A stretch of 64,000 nucleotides of DNA from the NCBI RefSeq assembly GCF_001562015.1, contig NZ_LASA01000066.1:37677-101676 (forward strand), given 5' to 3'. The notes below the pieces were generated by a model, which searched no databases, was not told the origin of the DNA, and saw only the letters and a program-made list of their open reading frames with translations. This stretch comes from Endozoicomonas arenosclerae. Its GTDB lineage: Bacteria; Pseudomonadota; Gammaproteobacteria; Pseudomonadales; Endozoicomonadaceae. The position numbers were made by a program, and so were the translations under genes. Of this stretch, positions 44,697 through 54,493 are shown piece after piece; positions within the stretch are counted from its first letter, which is position 1, and each line of letters starts with the position of its first letter.

Positions 44697-45650
44697 CTAC
44701 TCCGATATCGCAGGAAGAATGCCGGTCAGTGTTTTAAAACAGGTCTCTCTGGCGGTTTCCAGAAACTCAGCAATATAGGGTTGTTCTTTTTGTTCAACCC
44801 TTATACCGGCATAAAGTGTTGACCATAGCCCTTCGCTGCCCAGTTTTCTGGCTGCAACGTGATCTTTTTCCAGGTATTCAGCCAGAGCCCAGTTGGGCAG
44901 AGCGCAAACCCCCCTCTGACTGGCAACCAGTTGCAGCATCATCAAAGTTAACTCAACGGTTCTGACCTGGGCCGGTTCAATACCTTCCGGATCAAGAAAG
45001 CGGTTAAAAATATCCAGACGATCATGGTCAATGGGATAAATGATCAGGGTTTCTTCATCAAGATCCGTGGGTTCAACAAACTCCTTGTCCAGCAATGGAT
45101 GTCTTCTGGACAATGCCAGCAACATCTCATAACGAAACAGAGGGATATACGTCAGACCGGGAATATCCAGGGGGTCAGATGTGACGACCAGATCCAGTTC
45201 TCCTCTGGACAGGGCGGGCAGGGGAGCGAAGTTGAAGCCGGTAGCAAAATCCATTTCCACCTCTGGCCATTGTTGACGATAGGCGTCAATGGTAGGCATC
45301 AACCACTGATAGCAGCTGTGACATTCTATGGCGATATTCAGTCGTCCAGATTCGCCTCCTGCCAGTCTGAATAAGTCCTGTTCAGCATGTCTTATCTGAG
45401 GCAGTAACTCATCAGCTAACTGAAGCACCCGCAAGCCTGCGGAAGTGAAACGGGGCGGGCGGGTTTTACGAATAAAAAGCTCCATGCCAATCCGGGACTC
45501 AAGCTCCTTAATCTGGTGAGACAGGGCTGACTGGGTCAGATGCAAACTTCTTGCTGCTTCCACCAGGCTGCCTGTCTGCTTGAGGGCATGCAGGGTTTTC
45601 AGGTGTCTCAGCTCCAGTCCAATATTGATCGTCATGGTCTTAATAGTCAT
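44697..45650 (-). CDS. metR: LysR-type methionine regulator MetR
   Basis: MetR activates metE and related genes with homocysteine as co-inducer. The 317-residue protein starts with a helix-turn-helix (LHLTQSALSHQIKELESRIG, matching E. coli MetR TQSALSHQ) and a LysR effector domain. It is divergent from metE across 250 bp with MetR-like boxes. The start may instead be ATG 45635 (MTINIGLELRHLKTL); neither has a clear ribosome site. Confidence 0.92.
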   Translation of the reverse strand: MTIKTMTINIGLELRHLKTLHALKQTGSLVEAARSLHLTQSALSHQIKELESRIGMELFIRKTRPPRFTSAGLRVLQLADELLPQIRHAEQDLFRLAGGESGRLNIAIECHSCYQWLMPTIDAYRQQWPEVEMDFATGFNFAPLPALSRGELDLVVTSDPLDIPGLTYIPLFRYEMLLALSRRHPLLDKEFVEPTDLDEETLIIYPIDHDRLDIFNRFLDPEGIEPAQVRTVELTLMMLQLVASQRGVCALPNWALAEYLEKDHVAARKLGSEGLWSTLYAGIRVEQKEQPYIAEFLETARETCFKTLTGILPAISE

Positions 45651-45707
45651 ATAAGGGTTGTTTTTTCATTAAATTATCAATTTTATTCACTTTAATCATT
45701 ATTAAAA

Positions 45708-45777
45708 TGAGTTTGATTCAATGTGTTTCGTGAACCACACTGATAATCCATGAGCAGCCGGAGGTGAAGGCGTTTCT
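45708..45777. promoter_or_regulatory. Two MetR-like boxes between metR and metE
   Basis: TGAGTTTGATTCA (45708-45720) and TGAAGGCGTTTCT (45765-45777) each match the TGAA-N5-TTCA MetR pattern at 7 of 8 defined positions. Their place in the divergent gap fits activation of metE and autoregulation of metR. Short degenerate motif, so some risk of chance. Confidence 0.55.
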
Positions 45778-45900
45778 TTCGCAACGGCCATTATTTCACA
45801 GTCACTTCAGCAATGAGCGTCAGGAAGCAGTTCCAGCGCCATAGGTGACGCACTATTTTTCGCAAAATAAGTAAGAGTGGACGCTCTGGGGAATCAGGTT

Positions 45901-48186
45901 ATGGCAATCTCGCACAGTGGTGGCTTTCCGCGTATCGGTGCCAATCGTGAGCTAAAAAAAGCACAGGAAGCCTACTGGAAAGGTGAGTTGGGTAAAGAAG
46001 CGCTTTTGGACGAAGGTAAACGACTGAGGCTTAAGCACTGGAATCTGCAAAAAGAGGCCGGTCTGGATTTGATTCCGGTGGGTGATTTTGCCTGGTACGA
46101 CCAGATGTTGAATCACTCTCTCATGCTGGGAGCAGTACCTGCCCGTTTTGGTGCTGACTCAGATTGCGAAGATATAGATACCCTTTTTCGTATGGCCCGT
46201 GGCAGAGCTCCAAGCGGAAAGCCTGCTGCAGCCTGTGAAATGACCAAATGGTTCGACACCAACTACCACTATATCGTACCTGAATTCCACGAAGGGCAAT
46301 CATTCAAGCTGTCCTCAAACGAGATTATTCGTGAAACCAAAGAGGCTCTGGACGCTGGATTCAAGGTAAAACCCACTCTGATTGGACCACTGACCTGGCT
46401 ATGGCTGGGTAAAGTGAAAGGTGAGCACTTTGATCGGCTGGAACTGCTGGATGATGTAATAGAAGTCTATGGACAAGTGTTGAGTCAGCTGTCCAAACTC
46501 GGAGTGGAGTGGGTTCAGATTGATGAGCCGATTCTGGTGCTGGATCTGCCAACTGAATGGCATCAAGCCTTTGAGTCCACTTACAACAGGCTTCAGGGCA
46601 AGGATCTGAAAATTCTGTTAGCTACCTACTTTGGTGGTTTAAATGGCACAACCACGACAGTGGTCAATCTGCCTGTTGAAGGATTACATATTGATCTGGT
46701 GCGTGGTGCTGACCAGCTCACAGGTATTCTGGATCGGCTGCCGTCTTATAAAGTGCTTTCTGCAGGTGTAGTTAACGGAAGAAACATATGGCGAGCGGAT
46801 ATTTCTTCTATGGTGGGTCAGTTACAGGGAGCCAGTGAGCGTTTGGGTGATCGTCTCTGGGTAGCTCCCAGTTGCTCTTTGCTGCACTCTCCCGTTGATC
46901 TTGAGAGCGAGACAGAGCTGGACGATGAATTAAAGTCCTGGTTTGCCTTCGCTGTTCAGAAATGCCAGGAAGTATCAGTGATTGCTCATCTTCTCTCAGG
47001 AGATCAAAGCTCAGAGGTAAAAGCAGCTCTGGCGGCTTCTGACCTGGCTGTTCAGACACGCAGCCAGTCTTCAAGAATTCACAATAAGGCGGTTCAGGAT
47101 CGAGTGGCGGGTATTTCAGAAGGCGATGACCAACGTAACCTGCCTTATGGTGAGAGAGCGACTGTCCAGGCTTCCAGACTGAAGCTGCCTTTATTTCCGA
47201 CAACGACCATTGGTTCCTTCCCCCAAACGATGGATATCAGAAAGCAGCGTCGTTTATATAGGAAAGGTGAGCTGAGCGAAGTGGCTTATGTTGAAGCCAT
47301 GCAGAAGGAAATTCGCGACACTGTTGCCAGGCAAGAGGCACTTGGACTCGACGTTCTGGTTCATGGTGAGGCGGAACGTAATGATATGGTTGAGTATTTT
47401 GGCGAACAGCTGGATGGTTTTGCCTTTACCAGCAATGGCTGGGTTCAGAGTTATGGCAGTCGCTGTGTAAAGCCTCCCATTATTATTGGTGATGTTTCCC
47501 GGCCGGAACCCATGACTGTTGACTGGAGTCGTTTTGCTCAGGATCAGACCCGTAAATGGATGAAGGGGATGCTGACCGGACCTGTGACCATTCTCTGCTG
47601 GTCTTTCCCCAGAGAAGATGTGGATCGAAGTGTTTCCTGCTTACAGCTTGCTCTGGCTCTGAGAGATGAGGTCGTGGATCTGGAAAAAGCCGGTATTGGT
47701 ATTATCCAGATTGATGAACCTGCCATTCGTGAAGGTTTGCCTCTGCGAAAAGAGAACTGGCCTGCTTATCTTGGGTGGGCGGTGAAAAGTTTCAGAATTG
47801 CGGCCAGTGGTGTGAAGGATGATACCCAGATTCATACTCACATGTGCTACAGCGAGTTCAATGACATTATTGAGTACATTGCTGCTATGGATGCAGATGT
47901 CATTACCATTGAAACATCCAGGTCGGATATGGAGCTTCTGGATGCTTTTGAACAGTTTGAGTATCCCAATGAGATTGGCCCGGGAGTTTACGATATACAC
48001 TCTCCCAATGTGCCGGAATCAGTCTGGATGAAGCAGCTGATGAAAAAAGCCGCTGAGAAAATTCCTGCTCAACGGTTGTGGGTGAACCCTGATTGCGGCC
48101 TTAAAACCCGAGACTGGCCAGAAGTTGAAGCCGCTTTGGGTAATATGGTTCAGGTAGCCACTGAACTCAGGGAAGAGTTGGCTTAA
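45901..48186 (+). CDS. metE: Cobalamin-independent methionine synthase
   Basis: MetE moves a methyl group from methyltetrahydropteroyl-triglutamate to homocysteine in the last step of methionine synthesis. The protein (761 aa; E. coli 753) has the two-barrel layout: N-terminal [19 protein letters not shown], then [12 protein letters not shown] at the start of the catalytic half, zinc ligands in [14 protein letters not shown] and THMCYSEF, and a final Cys in [11 protein letters not shown]. The ATG at 45901 has GGGGA upstream; a GTG at 45877 would add eight residues. Its 3' end overlaps the next, convergent gene by 20 bases. Confidence 0.97.
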   Translation: MAISHSGGFPRIGANRELKKAQEAYWKGELGKEALLDEGKRLRLKHWNLQKEAGLDLIPVGDFAWYDQMLNHSLMLGAVPARFGADSDCEDIDTLFRMARGRAPSGKPAAACEMTKWFDTNYHYIVPEFHEGQSFKLSSNEIIRETKEALDAGFKVKPTLIGPLTWLWLGKVKGEHFDRLELLDDVIEVYGQVLSQLSKLGVEWVQIDEPILVLDLPTEWHQAFESTYNRLQGKDLKILLATYFGGLNGTTTTVVNLPVEGLHIDLVRGADQLTGILDRLPSYKVLSAGVVNGRNIWRADISSMVGQLQGASERLGDRLWVAPSCSLLHSPVDLESETELDDELKSWFAFAVQKCQEVSVIAHLLSGDQSSEVKAALAASDLAVQTRSQSSRIHNKAVQDRVAGISEGDDQRNLPYGERATVQASRLKLPLFPTTTIGSFPQTMDIRKQRRLYRKGELSEVAYVEAMQKEIRDTVARQEALGLDVLVHGEAERNDMVEYFGEQLDGFAFTSNGWVQSYGSRCVKPPIIIGDVSRPEPMTVDWSRFAQDQTRKWMKGMLTGPVTILCWSFPREDVDRSVSCLQLALALRDEVVDLEKAGIGIIQIDEPAIREGLPLRKENWPAYLGWAVKSFRIAASGVKDDTQIHTHMCYSEFNDIIEYIAAMDADVITIETSRSDMELLDAFEQFEYPNEIGPGVYDIHSPNVPESVWMKQLMKKAAEKIPAQRLWVNPDCGLKTRDWPEVEAALGNMVQVATELREELA

Positions 48187-48598
48187 CAGGTGTCGCTTTG
48201 ACCTTGACCTCAATCATGGGCACCTTTGGGGGGAAGATGGCAGAAGCCTCTTCCCCTTCATAGGTTAAAAAGGAAGGGGCTGTCACTTCGGTGTTAACGC
48301 TGGTAAATATTTCAACTGTTCCTTCCTGCTCTCCTGCTTTAAGAAAATAGAACACCTTGTAAAGCTGGCTTTTTTCCGAATCTTCAAAGTAGAGAGTGGC
48401 TCTCTGACCTGCAGCAAGTTGAGCGGTTTGAGGTTCAAGAGGACGCTCGTCAATGATCAGGTTGGCATCGAGCTGGTATTGGGGTTGAAGCAATTCTTTC
48501 TTTTGGTTGAAGTGAGTACACCCTGATAGCAGCAGTATAAAGGATGTGATCAGGAAAGAAGCCTGCCATGATGAGGAGTGAGTGTTTTTATTCAACAT
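48167..48598 (-). CDS. Unknown lipoprotein
   Basis: This 143-residue protein has a lipoprotein signal (FILLLSGC). The mature part reads as a small beta domain, and the last residues ([15 protein letters not shown] type) lie in the 20-base overlap with metE. Its layout (about 140 residues, one beta-sandwich, lipid anchor) is like TssJ-type or other small outer-membrane lipoproteins, but there is no type VI gene nearby and I would not name it. It follows the 295-aa gene by 27 bases, probably as one operon. Confidence 0.72.
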   Translation of the reverse strand: MLNKNTHSSSWQASFLITSFILLLSGCTHFNQKKELLQPQYQLDANLIIDERPLEPQTAQLAAGQRATLYFEDSEKSQLYKVFYFLKAGEQEGTVEIFTSVNTEVTAPSFLTYEGEEASAIFPPKVPMIEVKVKATPVKPTLP

Positions 48599-48625
48599 CA
48601 ATTTAAAGATCCTTCAGTTCTGGCT

Positions 48626-49513
48626 TTATCCCTGAGCCACTACTCGTGTTACATCTCCAAGACCTAAAGATAGATGCTTCAGAGAGCCTGAGCCAGGTGA
48701 GTTGAGTGGGATTTCGACCTTGGCCTTCATTGAAGTTTTGCAATGTATTTCAGCTCTGTCACTGGTTAAAACATCCATCAATTGGAACGAGTCAGCATGA
48801 ACCAGGATATGGGCTTCGACATAATTATTTTTGCAAATAAAGGTGGTGGTGACCTTGGCACTCTTTGGAAATATCGGGATGACATCTTCGCCCAATAAGT
48901 CCTGGAGGTGGGCATGTAACAGGCTGTGGAGGGAGTTAGAGGCTGTCTGGGTGCAAAGTTCTGTCATCTGACATTTTACTAGTGGCAAATCTTTTGTCGG
49001 GTATTGTTCCAGGCAGCGATCCAGTATCTGGTTGACATCACCTGTATCAATGAATGACTGATCAGGCAGTACAGCGTTTAATGAAAAGTGTCTGTTGCGG
49101 TCTTTGTCTGTCAAATAGCCTTTTGACTCGTTTCGTGTTGATTTAGGGGAGAGTTCAGCGGGTCGGGTCAGTTTCCGGGCAATAAAATTCCACTCCTCAG
49201 ACAGCTTGGGATCTCCCTCTGAGACCTCTCTTGACTGGCTCAGAGAGGGAAGCTTTTTGGCGAGGGCCTGCATACTGGTAGGTAACTGGCCGGAGAAGCA
49301 ATCGGTAGTTGCTTGGGAAATTTGATAATCGGGCAGCTGTTTGCCGTTTTCCTGCTTGAGAGGAGGAGTCGAGTAGTCAACCCAGTCATAAATAGATTTG
49401 GAAATACTTTTGCCCCAGGACCAGATGCCTTTGCTCTGATTCTCTTTAGGCTCGGGTTTACTGTTATTGGGGGAGTTAGGTTTGGGGGTGTTTCCCGGTC
49501 CCTGGATGCTCAT
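48626..49513 (-). CDS. Unknown 295-residue protein with disordered N-terminus
   Basis: There is no signal peptide or membrane segment. Residues 1-28 are rich in Pro, Asn, Ser and Lys, then WSWGKSISKSIYDWVDY may form a short amphipathic helix. The C-terminal half (about 165-290) looks folded and includes several Cys. I do not recognise a family. A polar N-terminus plus no signal peptide is also seen in secreted effectors, but nothing else supports that here. GGGA precedes the ATG. It is upstream of, and probably co-transcribed with, the lipoprotein gene. Confidence 0.7.
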   Translation of the reverse strand: MSIQGPGNTPKPNSPNNSKPEPKENQSKGIWSWGKSISKSIYDWVDYSTPPLKQENGKQLPDYQISQATTDCFSGQLPTSMQALAKKLPSLSQSREVSEGDPKLSEEWNFIARKLTRPAELSPKSTRNESKGYLTDKDRNRHFSLNAVLPDQSFIDTGDVNQILDRCLEQYPTKDLPLVKCQMTELCTQTASNSLHSLLHAHLQDLLGEDVIPIFPKSAKVTTTFICKNNYVEAHILVHADSFQLMDVLTSDRAEIHCKTSMKAKVEIPLNSPGSGSLKHLSLGLGDVTRVVAQG

Positions 49514-49655
49514 GACTCATTCCCTGATTTGGCTTTTATCTCAGTATAGAGGCCACTCTATACAGGGCACCTGAAGTAATGTCAGATTAACCATTTACCT
49601 TCCTGATCAGTCGGTCAATAATCAGAGAACATCAGCCAAGGAAAGCGGTGCCATC

Positions 49656-50933
49656 ATGTTCGAATTAGACCAGTTGAGTCCTTCAGTTCGTTCTCTCAAA
49701 CCCTCTGCAACACTTAAAATCAATGAGGAAAGTAACCAGCTGATTGCTCAGGGAAAGTCTGTTATCAAACTGGGTCTGGGGCAGTCACCTTTTCCTGTTC
49801 CGGAAGTCGTCGTGGAGTCTCTTCAGGCGGCGGCCCGAGAGAAAGATTACCTGCCCGTTAAAGGTTTACAGTCACTTCGAGCGACAGTTGCTGATTATTA
49901 CAAAAGGCAAACCGGTCTGGGATATACATCCGACAGTGTTCTGATAGGTCCTGGTTCAAAAGAGTTACTGTTCAATCTGCAGATGGCCTGTCAGTCGGAT
50001 CTTTTGATACCGACGCCTTCCTGGGTTTCTTATGCTCCTCAGGCCCACCTGCTTGGACGTAAGGTGTCTTATTTGCAGGTGTCTGCTGAAAACCGCTGGC
50101 AGGTTCAACCTGAACAGCTGGATCAATACTGTCAGGAAAATCCAGCCAGAACACGGTTACTGATTCTGAATTACCCCTCCAACCCCACCGGTTGCAGTTA
50201 TGATGTTGGCAGCCTGAAGGCATTGGCTGAGGTGGCTCGTAGACACAAACTGATCATTGTTGCGGATGAAATTTATGCTGAAACTACTTTTTCCGGTGAG
50301 TTTCATTCTCTGGCAGAGTTCTACCCTGAAGGTACTGTCATCAGCAGTGGTTTGAGTAAGTGGTGCGGAGCGGGCGGCTGGCGGCTGGGGCTGATGGCTT
50401 TTCCCGAGGAATTAAGGCCTTTGCAGGATGCCATGGCAGTGATAGCCAGCGAAACATTCACGTCTATCAGTGCGCCTACACAATACGCGGCCATTACCGC
50501 TTTTACGCCTTCCTCTGCTATTGATGCTTATCTTGATGCGAGCAGGAAGGTGTTGAAAGAGATTGCCGGTTATATGGTGTCTCGTCTTCGCAATTGCCAG
50601 CTGGAAATGGAAGCGCCGGAAGGGGGGTTCTATCTTTTCGTGAACTTCCAGAAGTGGCGAGATGCTCTGGCTCACAAAGGAATAGAGAGTGATGAAGCAT
50701 TGTGTCAGCGCATTCTGGATGAAGCCGGTGTGGCCATGTTGCCAGGCTCGGATTTTGGCATGAGGCCTGAGCAGTTATATACTCGCATAGCTTATGTGGA
50801 CTTTGACGGTAGCCAGGCACTTTCTGCTGCAGGCACCGGAATAACAGAAAACTTTATGGAAGAGTATTGCCCCAGGTTGGTTAAGGCCTGTGATGCACTG
50901 AGCCAGTGGCTGGGGGATAGAGAAGAAGTATAA
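49656..50933 (+). CDS. Class I/II PLP aminotransferase
   Basis: The 425-residue fold-type I enzyme has LGLGQSPFPVP, the substrate region LNYPSNPTG, DEIYAETTF, and the PLP lysine in SSGLSKWCGAGGWRLG. The pattern fits the aspartate/aromatic aminotransferase group, close to many proteins annotated as aspartate aminotransferase; the substrate cannot be read from sequence alone. It lies 2 bases before an M48 peptidase gene, so they may be co-transcribed despite unrelated roles. Confidence 0.88.
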   Translation: MFELDQLSPSVRSLKPSATLKINEESNQLIAQGKSVIKLGLGQSPFPVPEVVVESLQAAAREKDYLPVKGLQSLRATVADYYKRQTGLGYTSDSVLIGPGSKELLFNLQMACQSDLLIPTPSWVSYAPQAHLLGRKVSYLQVSAENRWQVQPEQLDQYCQENPARTRLLILNYPSNPTGCSYDVGSLKALAEVARRHKLIIVADEIYAETTFSGEFHSLAEFYPEGTVISSGLSKWCGAGGWRLGLMAFPEELRPLQDAMAVIASETFTSISAPTQYAAITAFTPSSAIDAYLDASRKVLKEIAGYMVSRLRNCQLEMEAPEGGFYLFVNFQKWRDALAHKGIESDEALCQRILDEAGVAMLPGSDFGMRPEQLYTRIAYVDFDGSQALSAAGTGITENFMEEYCPRLVKACDALSQWLGDREEV

Positions 50934-50935
50934 AA

Positions 50936-51754
50936 ATGAAAAAATGGCTTAAATCTTTCTCAGGAATTGTTGTTTTATCCCTGTCGCTTACGGGTTGTCA
51001 GTCAGTGTCTACTACCTCTGGTGGTGCTCTGGGCGTTGATCGAGAACAGCGTATGTTCACCATGTTGTCAGAAGATCAGGTGAATACCATGGCGGCAGAG
51101 GCTTACCTGCAGGCCCTTAGTGAAGGGCGTAAAGCTGAGTTGCTGAATCAGGACCGTGCTGAAGTTCAAAGACTGCGGGAAATTGCTGACCGCTTGATAG
51201 GTCAGGTTGGGATCTATCGGCAGGATGCTGTGAGTTGGCAATGGGAAGTCAATTTGCTGAAAGACGAACAGTTAAATGCCTATTGTATGCCGGGCGGCAA
51301 GATCATGTTTTATTCGGGAATTCTGAATAAGCTCAAACTGACCGATGATGAAGTGGCCGCTATTATGGGTCATGAAATGGCTCACGCGTTGCGGGAGCAT
51401 GGCCGTGAAGCTATGTCTCAAGCCTATGCGGTTCAGCTGGGGAAGGATGCTATTCAGGTCTTGTTGGGCGTTAATACGTATGGTCTGGCCGATACGGTAG
51501 CCAACTATGCCCTGACTCTCCCAAACAGTCGTACCAATGAAGCTGAAGCGGATCTGATTGGTCTGGAATTGATGGCCCGTGCTGGCTATAACCCTAAAGC
51601 AGCAGTGAGTCTCTGGGAGAAAATGTCTCAGGAAGGGGGGAATAATGTACCTGAGTTTATGAGTACACACCCTTCCCATGAAACCCGAATCTCAGGGCTG
51701 CAGGCCAATGTTGCTAAGGTAGACCCCTTATACCAGGCAGCGCTTAAACAGTAG
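50936..51754 (+). CDS. M48 family metallopeptidase lipoprotein (LoiP/YcaL-like)
   Basis: The 272-residue protein has a lipobox (LSLTGC, Cys21), the zinc motif HEMAH in MGHEMAHALREHG and the downstream third ligand in NEAEADLIGLELM. Such outer-membrane-attached peptidases (LoiP, YcaL, BepA relatives) act in envelope protein quality control. It lacks the long TPR tail of BepA. It starts 2 bases after the aminotransferase stop. Confidence 0.92.
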   Translation: MKKWLKSFSGIVVLSLSLTGCQSVSTTSGGALGVDREQRMFTMLSEDQVNTMAAEAYLQALSEGRKAELLNQDRAEVQRLREIADRLIGQVGIYRQDAVSWQWEVNLLKDEQLNAYCMPGGKIMFYSGILNKLKLTDDEVAAIMGHEMAHALREHGREAMSQAYAVQLGKDAIQVLLGVNTYGLADTVANYALTLPNSRTNEAEADLIGLELMARAGYNPKAAVSLWEKMSQEGGNNVPEFMSTHPSHETRISGLQANVAKVDPLYQAALKQ

Positions 51755-51901
51755 TTGTCGGATTGGACTTCGGTATAACCAATGGTGTTAGTCAGGTATT
51801 TTCTTTAGAATGCGTTGCCAGTGCCAGCAGCTTACTTAAGTGACAGAGCGTTCTTAAGGTATTAAGGCTTGTTGATTCCATTACGGTGATGAGGTGACTT
51901 C

Positions 51902-52234
51902 ATGGATATCATGGATCAAATTAAAGAGCAGATTGAAACGCATGACATCCTGCTCTATATGAAAGGCTCCCCTAAACTGCCTCAGTGTGGTTTTTCTTCC
52001 AAGGCTGTTCAGGTTCTGATGGCTTGTGGTGAACAGTTTGCCTACGTGGATATTCTGGCGAATCCGGAAATCCGTGCCAACCTGCCAAAATATGCGAACT
52101 GGCCAACCTTTCCACAGCTGTGGATCAAGGGTGAGCTGGTGGGTGGCAGTGATATCCTGATCGAAATGTACAACAGCGGCGACCTGCAGAAAATGATCAA
52201 GGTTGCAGCTGGTAAAGAGGAAGGTGCTGAGTAA
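51902..52234 (+). CDS. grxD: Monothiol glutaredoxin GrxD
   Basis: This 110-residue protein has the CGFSS active site and the family start MDIMDQIKEQI, plus the glutathione-binding WPTFPQLWIKGELVGGSDI. GrxD carries and delivers 2Fe-2S clusters, often with BolA. It is a single gene converging on bfr, with a shared terminator, which puts two iron-handling genes side by side. Confidence 0.96.
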   Translation: MDIMDQIKEQIETHDILLYMKGSPKLPQCGFSSKAVQVLMACGEQFAYVDILANPEIRANLPKYANWPTFPQLWIKGELVGGSDILIEMYNSGDLQKMIKVAAGKEEGAE

Positions 52235-52250
52235 TCTCAGTCATCTTTCA

Positions 52251-52277
52251 GATGTGGAGGAAGCAATCCTCCACATC
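52251..52277. terminator. Bidirectional hairpin between grxD and bfr
   Basis: GATGTGGAGGA and TCCTCCACATC form a perfect 11-bp stem around AGCAA. The right arm touches the bfr stop codon (TAG at 52277-52279). There is no long T-run, but the position between convergent genes supports a termination role. Confidence 0.65.
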
Positions 52278-52750
52278 TAGTCTTCCTCGCTCTGAGAGAG
52301 CAGGTAATTCTCCATCCCCATGGTTTTGATCCGGTTTAAATGGATCTCCAGACTGTCCATGTGTTCTTCCTCTGCCGCCAGAATCTTCTCCAGTAACTGA
52401 CGTGATCCATAATCCCCTGCCTTTTCACAGGCATCGATGGCTTCTTTCAAGGGGGGGATGGCTTTTAATTCCTGTTGCAGGTCAGCTTCCAGAATACCTT
52501 TTACATCGCCGGCAATAATAGGCTTTTGCATGTATTTGAAGTCAGGCATGCCTTCCAGAAAAAGAATACGTTCAATCAGCCAGTCGGCGTGCCACATTTC
52601 ATCAATGGACTCCTTATAAATGTACTGGCCGAGTTTGTTGACTCCCCAGTTCTTCAGCATGCGTGCATGCAGAAAGTACTGATTTATGGCGGTCAACTCA
52701 TTCATAAGTACTTTATTAAGGTGGTCCAGAACACCTTTGTCGCCTTGCAT
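52277..52750 (-). CDS. bfr: Bacterioferritin
   Basis: Bfr is a 24-mer iron-storage protein. The 157-residue protein has ferroxidase ligands E18, E51 and H54 and the haem-binding M52, all in the E. coli positions, and the later ERILFLEGMPDF and EEEHMDSLE regions. The presence of M52 marks true haem bacterioferritin rather than ferritin. Upstream, a 381-bp gap separates it from the divergent peroxiredoxin gene. Confidence 0.95.
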   Translation of the reverse strand: MQGDKGVLDHLNKVLMNELTAINQYFLHARMLKNWGVNKLGQYIYKESIDEMWHADWLIERILFLEGMPDFKYMQKPIIAGDVKGILEADLQQELKAIPPLKEAIDACEKAGDYGSRQLLEKILAAEEEHMDSLEIHLNRIKTMGMENYLLSQSEED

Positions 52751-52966
52751 AGTATGGGCTCCATACAGTCATGAGCGAAAAAAACCATTTCATCCTGTGC
52801 GAATGAGGGCATGGTTTTCACGATAAAACCAAGGGTTATCAAAGTATGGAGTTATACTGGATTCTGTCAAAGGTAACTTATTGAAATACAATGAGAATAT
52901 GTCTTATTTGTATTAGCGCCCGGCAGTCTCGGAAGATCCTCAGAATTAATGGTTTGGTAGTTGTTG

Positions 52967-52981
52967 ATAGATTTTATCTAT
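52967..52981. promoter_or_regulatory. OxyR-like half site upstream of peroxiredoxin
   Basis: ATAG-N7-CTAT occurs exactly, inside the near-perfect palindrome TGATAGAT-TTT-ATCTATCA (52965-52983). OxyR sites are built from ATAG-N7-CTAT units; a second unit at the right spacing is not seen. It lies about 150 bases before the peroxiredoxin ATG in the 381-bp gap 52751-53131, in which I see no gene. Confidence 0.45.
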
Positions 52982-53131
52982 CAGTTGAGAGAGAAAAATT
53001 ATAGATATTTGTGCCGGGGTTTGTAGGCTATGGCCGTTATCGGGTGTATCATGATGTCGCTTAAATGATTGCGATCAGTGCAATGACTGCATGATCGTAA
53101 CGATACATACTAAACCTTGGAGATTAAATTC

Positions 53132-53734
53132 ATGGGCGTACTGGTTGGCAAGAAAGCTCCTGACTTTACTGTTCCTGCCGTCCTGGGCAATGGCGAGATT
53201 GTTGAAGAGTTTACCCTGTCCGAGGCGATTCGTGGCAAGTACGGTATTCTGTTCTTCTACCCACTGGACTTCACATTCGTTTGTCCTTCCGAGCTGATCG
53301 CTCTGGATCACCGCATCGAAGCGTTCAAAGAGCGTAATACTGAAGTGATCGGTGTTTCCATCGACTCTCACTTCTCTCACAATGCATGGCGTAACACCCC
53401 TGTTAGCGAAGGTGGCATCGGTCCTGTTAAGTACACTCTGGCTGCTGACATGGCTCACGACATCTGCAAGTCTTACGACGTTGAGTCCGAAGGCGGTGTA
53501 GCTTTCCGTGGTGCTTTCCTGATCGATAAAGACGGTGTTGTTCGCTCCCAGATCGTTAATGACCTGCCTCTGGGTCGTAACATGGATGAGCTGGTTCGTC
53601 TGGTTGACGCGCTGCAGTTCCACGAAGAGCACGGCGAAGTTTGCCCGGCTGGCTGGAACAAAGGTGACAAAGGTATGGACGCATCACCTGCAGGTGTTGC
53701 CAAGTACCTGTCTGAGAGTGCTGAAGGCCTGTAA
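53132..53734 (+). CDS. Typical 2-Cys peroxiredoxin
   Basis: The 200-residue protein reduces peroxides. The peroxidatic C51 is in FYPLDFTFVCPSEL and the resolving C171 in EVCPAGW. It belongs to the AhpC/Prx1 group but no ahpF follows, so thioredoxin is the likely reductant. The ATG at 53132 has GGAG upstream; 53117 would place the start before the ribosome site. Codon use looks highly biased (many CTG, CGT, GGT), as in strongly expressed genes. It is divergent from bfr and followed by a terminator. Confidence 0.95.
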   Translation: MGVLVGKKAPDFTVPAVLGNGEIVEEFTLSEAIRGKYGILFFYPLDFTFVCPSELIALDHRIEAFKERNTEVIGVSIDSHFSHNAWRNTPVSEGGIGPVKYTLAADMAHDICKSYDVESEGGVAFRGAFLIDKDGVVRSQIVNDLPLGRNMDELVRLVDALQFHEEHGEVCPAGWNKGDKGMDASPAGVAKYLSESAEGL

Positions 53735-53760
53735 TATCTGCCTTCATCATTTGATGATTG

Positions 53761-53786
53761 AAAAAGCTGCCTTATGGCAGCTTTTT
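53761..53786 (+). terminator. Intrinsic terminator of the peroxiredoxin gene
   Basis: GCTGCC-TTAT-GGCAGC is flanked by A5 and T5, a compact Rho-independent terminator 27 bases after the stop codon. Confidence 0.9.
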
Positions 53787-53923
53787 CTGTTTCTGGGGTG
53801 TGTAATAACAAAAGTTTACGTCTATCAAACAAGGCTGTCTAAGCGGGCTCGGTATAGCTGTGACATAATATAGTTCCTGTCGATAATCGAAGAACAAAAA
53901 GAACAATACAGTCAGGTAATCCC

Positions 53924-54490
53924 ATGCACAGAATCACGCATTTCCTGTTTTTTCTTTTGCTACCCACGGCAACCCTTGCCGTCCCCGTGGTTGAAACAAG
54001 TACCGAGTACTATGAGGTACAAGGCTCATCTCCCTATGAACTGAGGCAGCAACTGAATGAAAGAAGTCCGGTCATTGATGACGGTGAACGATTTGATGCT
54101 TCTACAAAATGGGATGTGCGTTGGCACTTCGAATGGGCAGAGGCAAACAATCAATGCCGGATTAAAGCAGTAACGAGTCGACTCGAAGTTAAATTTACTC
54201 TGCCTGAATGGATCAACCGGGATTCCGCCAGGAAACGACTCAGGGAAAAGTGGGACCGTTATTTCACTGCTCTTCAGGAGCATGAAAGTGGTCATAAGGC
54301 GTTTGGCTTTGAGGCCGCCACTGAGATTGAGCAGGCTATTGCCAGTATGAAGCCAGAAACTTCCTGTCAGAAACTGGAGAAGAAGGCTAATGAGTTGGGT
54401 GACAGCATTATTAATCAGTATGTCGAAAAAGAGATAAAGTACGATCGCATCACCCGCCACGGGCTGGATCAGGGGGCTTCTTTTCCATAG
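53924..54490 (+). CDS. Secreted DUF922-type putative zinc protease
   Basis: The 188-residue protein has a signal peptide (cleavage near LAVP, about residue 19) and the HESGHKAFG motif at the start of a helix, matching the HExxH metal motif of DUF922. The remainder is typical of the family: a beta region with YYEVQGSSPYELRQQL and a helical tail. DUF922 members are predicted periplasmic metalloproteases of unknown target. The ATG follows shortly after the peroxiredoxin terminator. The stop is 3 bases before repeat copy B. Confidence 0.88.
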   Translation: MHRITHFLFFLLLPTATLAVPVVETSTEYYEVQGSSPYELRQQLNERSPVIDDGERFDASTKWDVRWHFEWAEANNQCRIKAVTSRLEVKFTLPEWINRDSARKRLREKWDRYFTALQEHESGHKAFGFEAATEIEQAIASMKPETSCQKLEKKANELGDSIINQYVEKEIKYDRITRHGLDQGASFP

Positions 54491-54493
54491 GGC

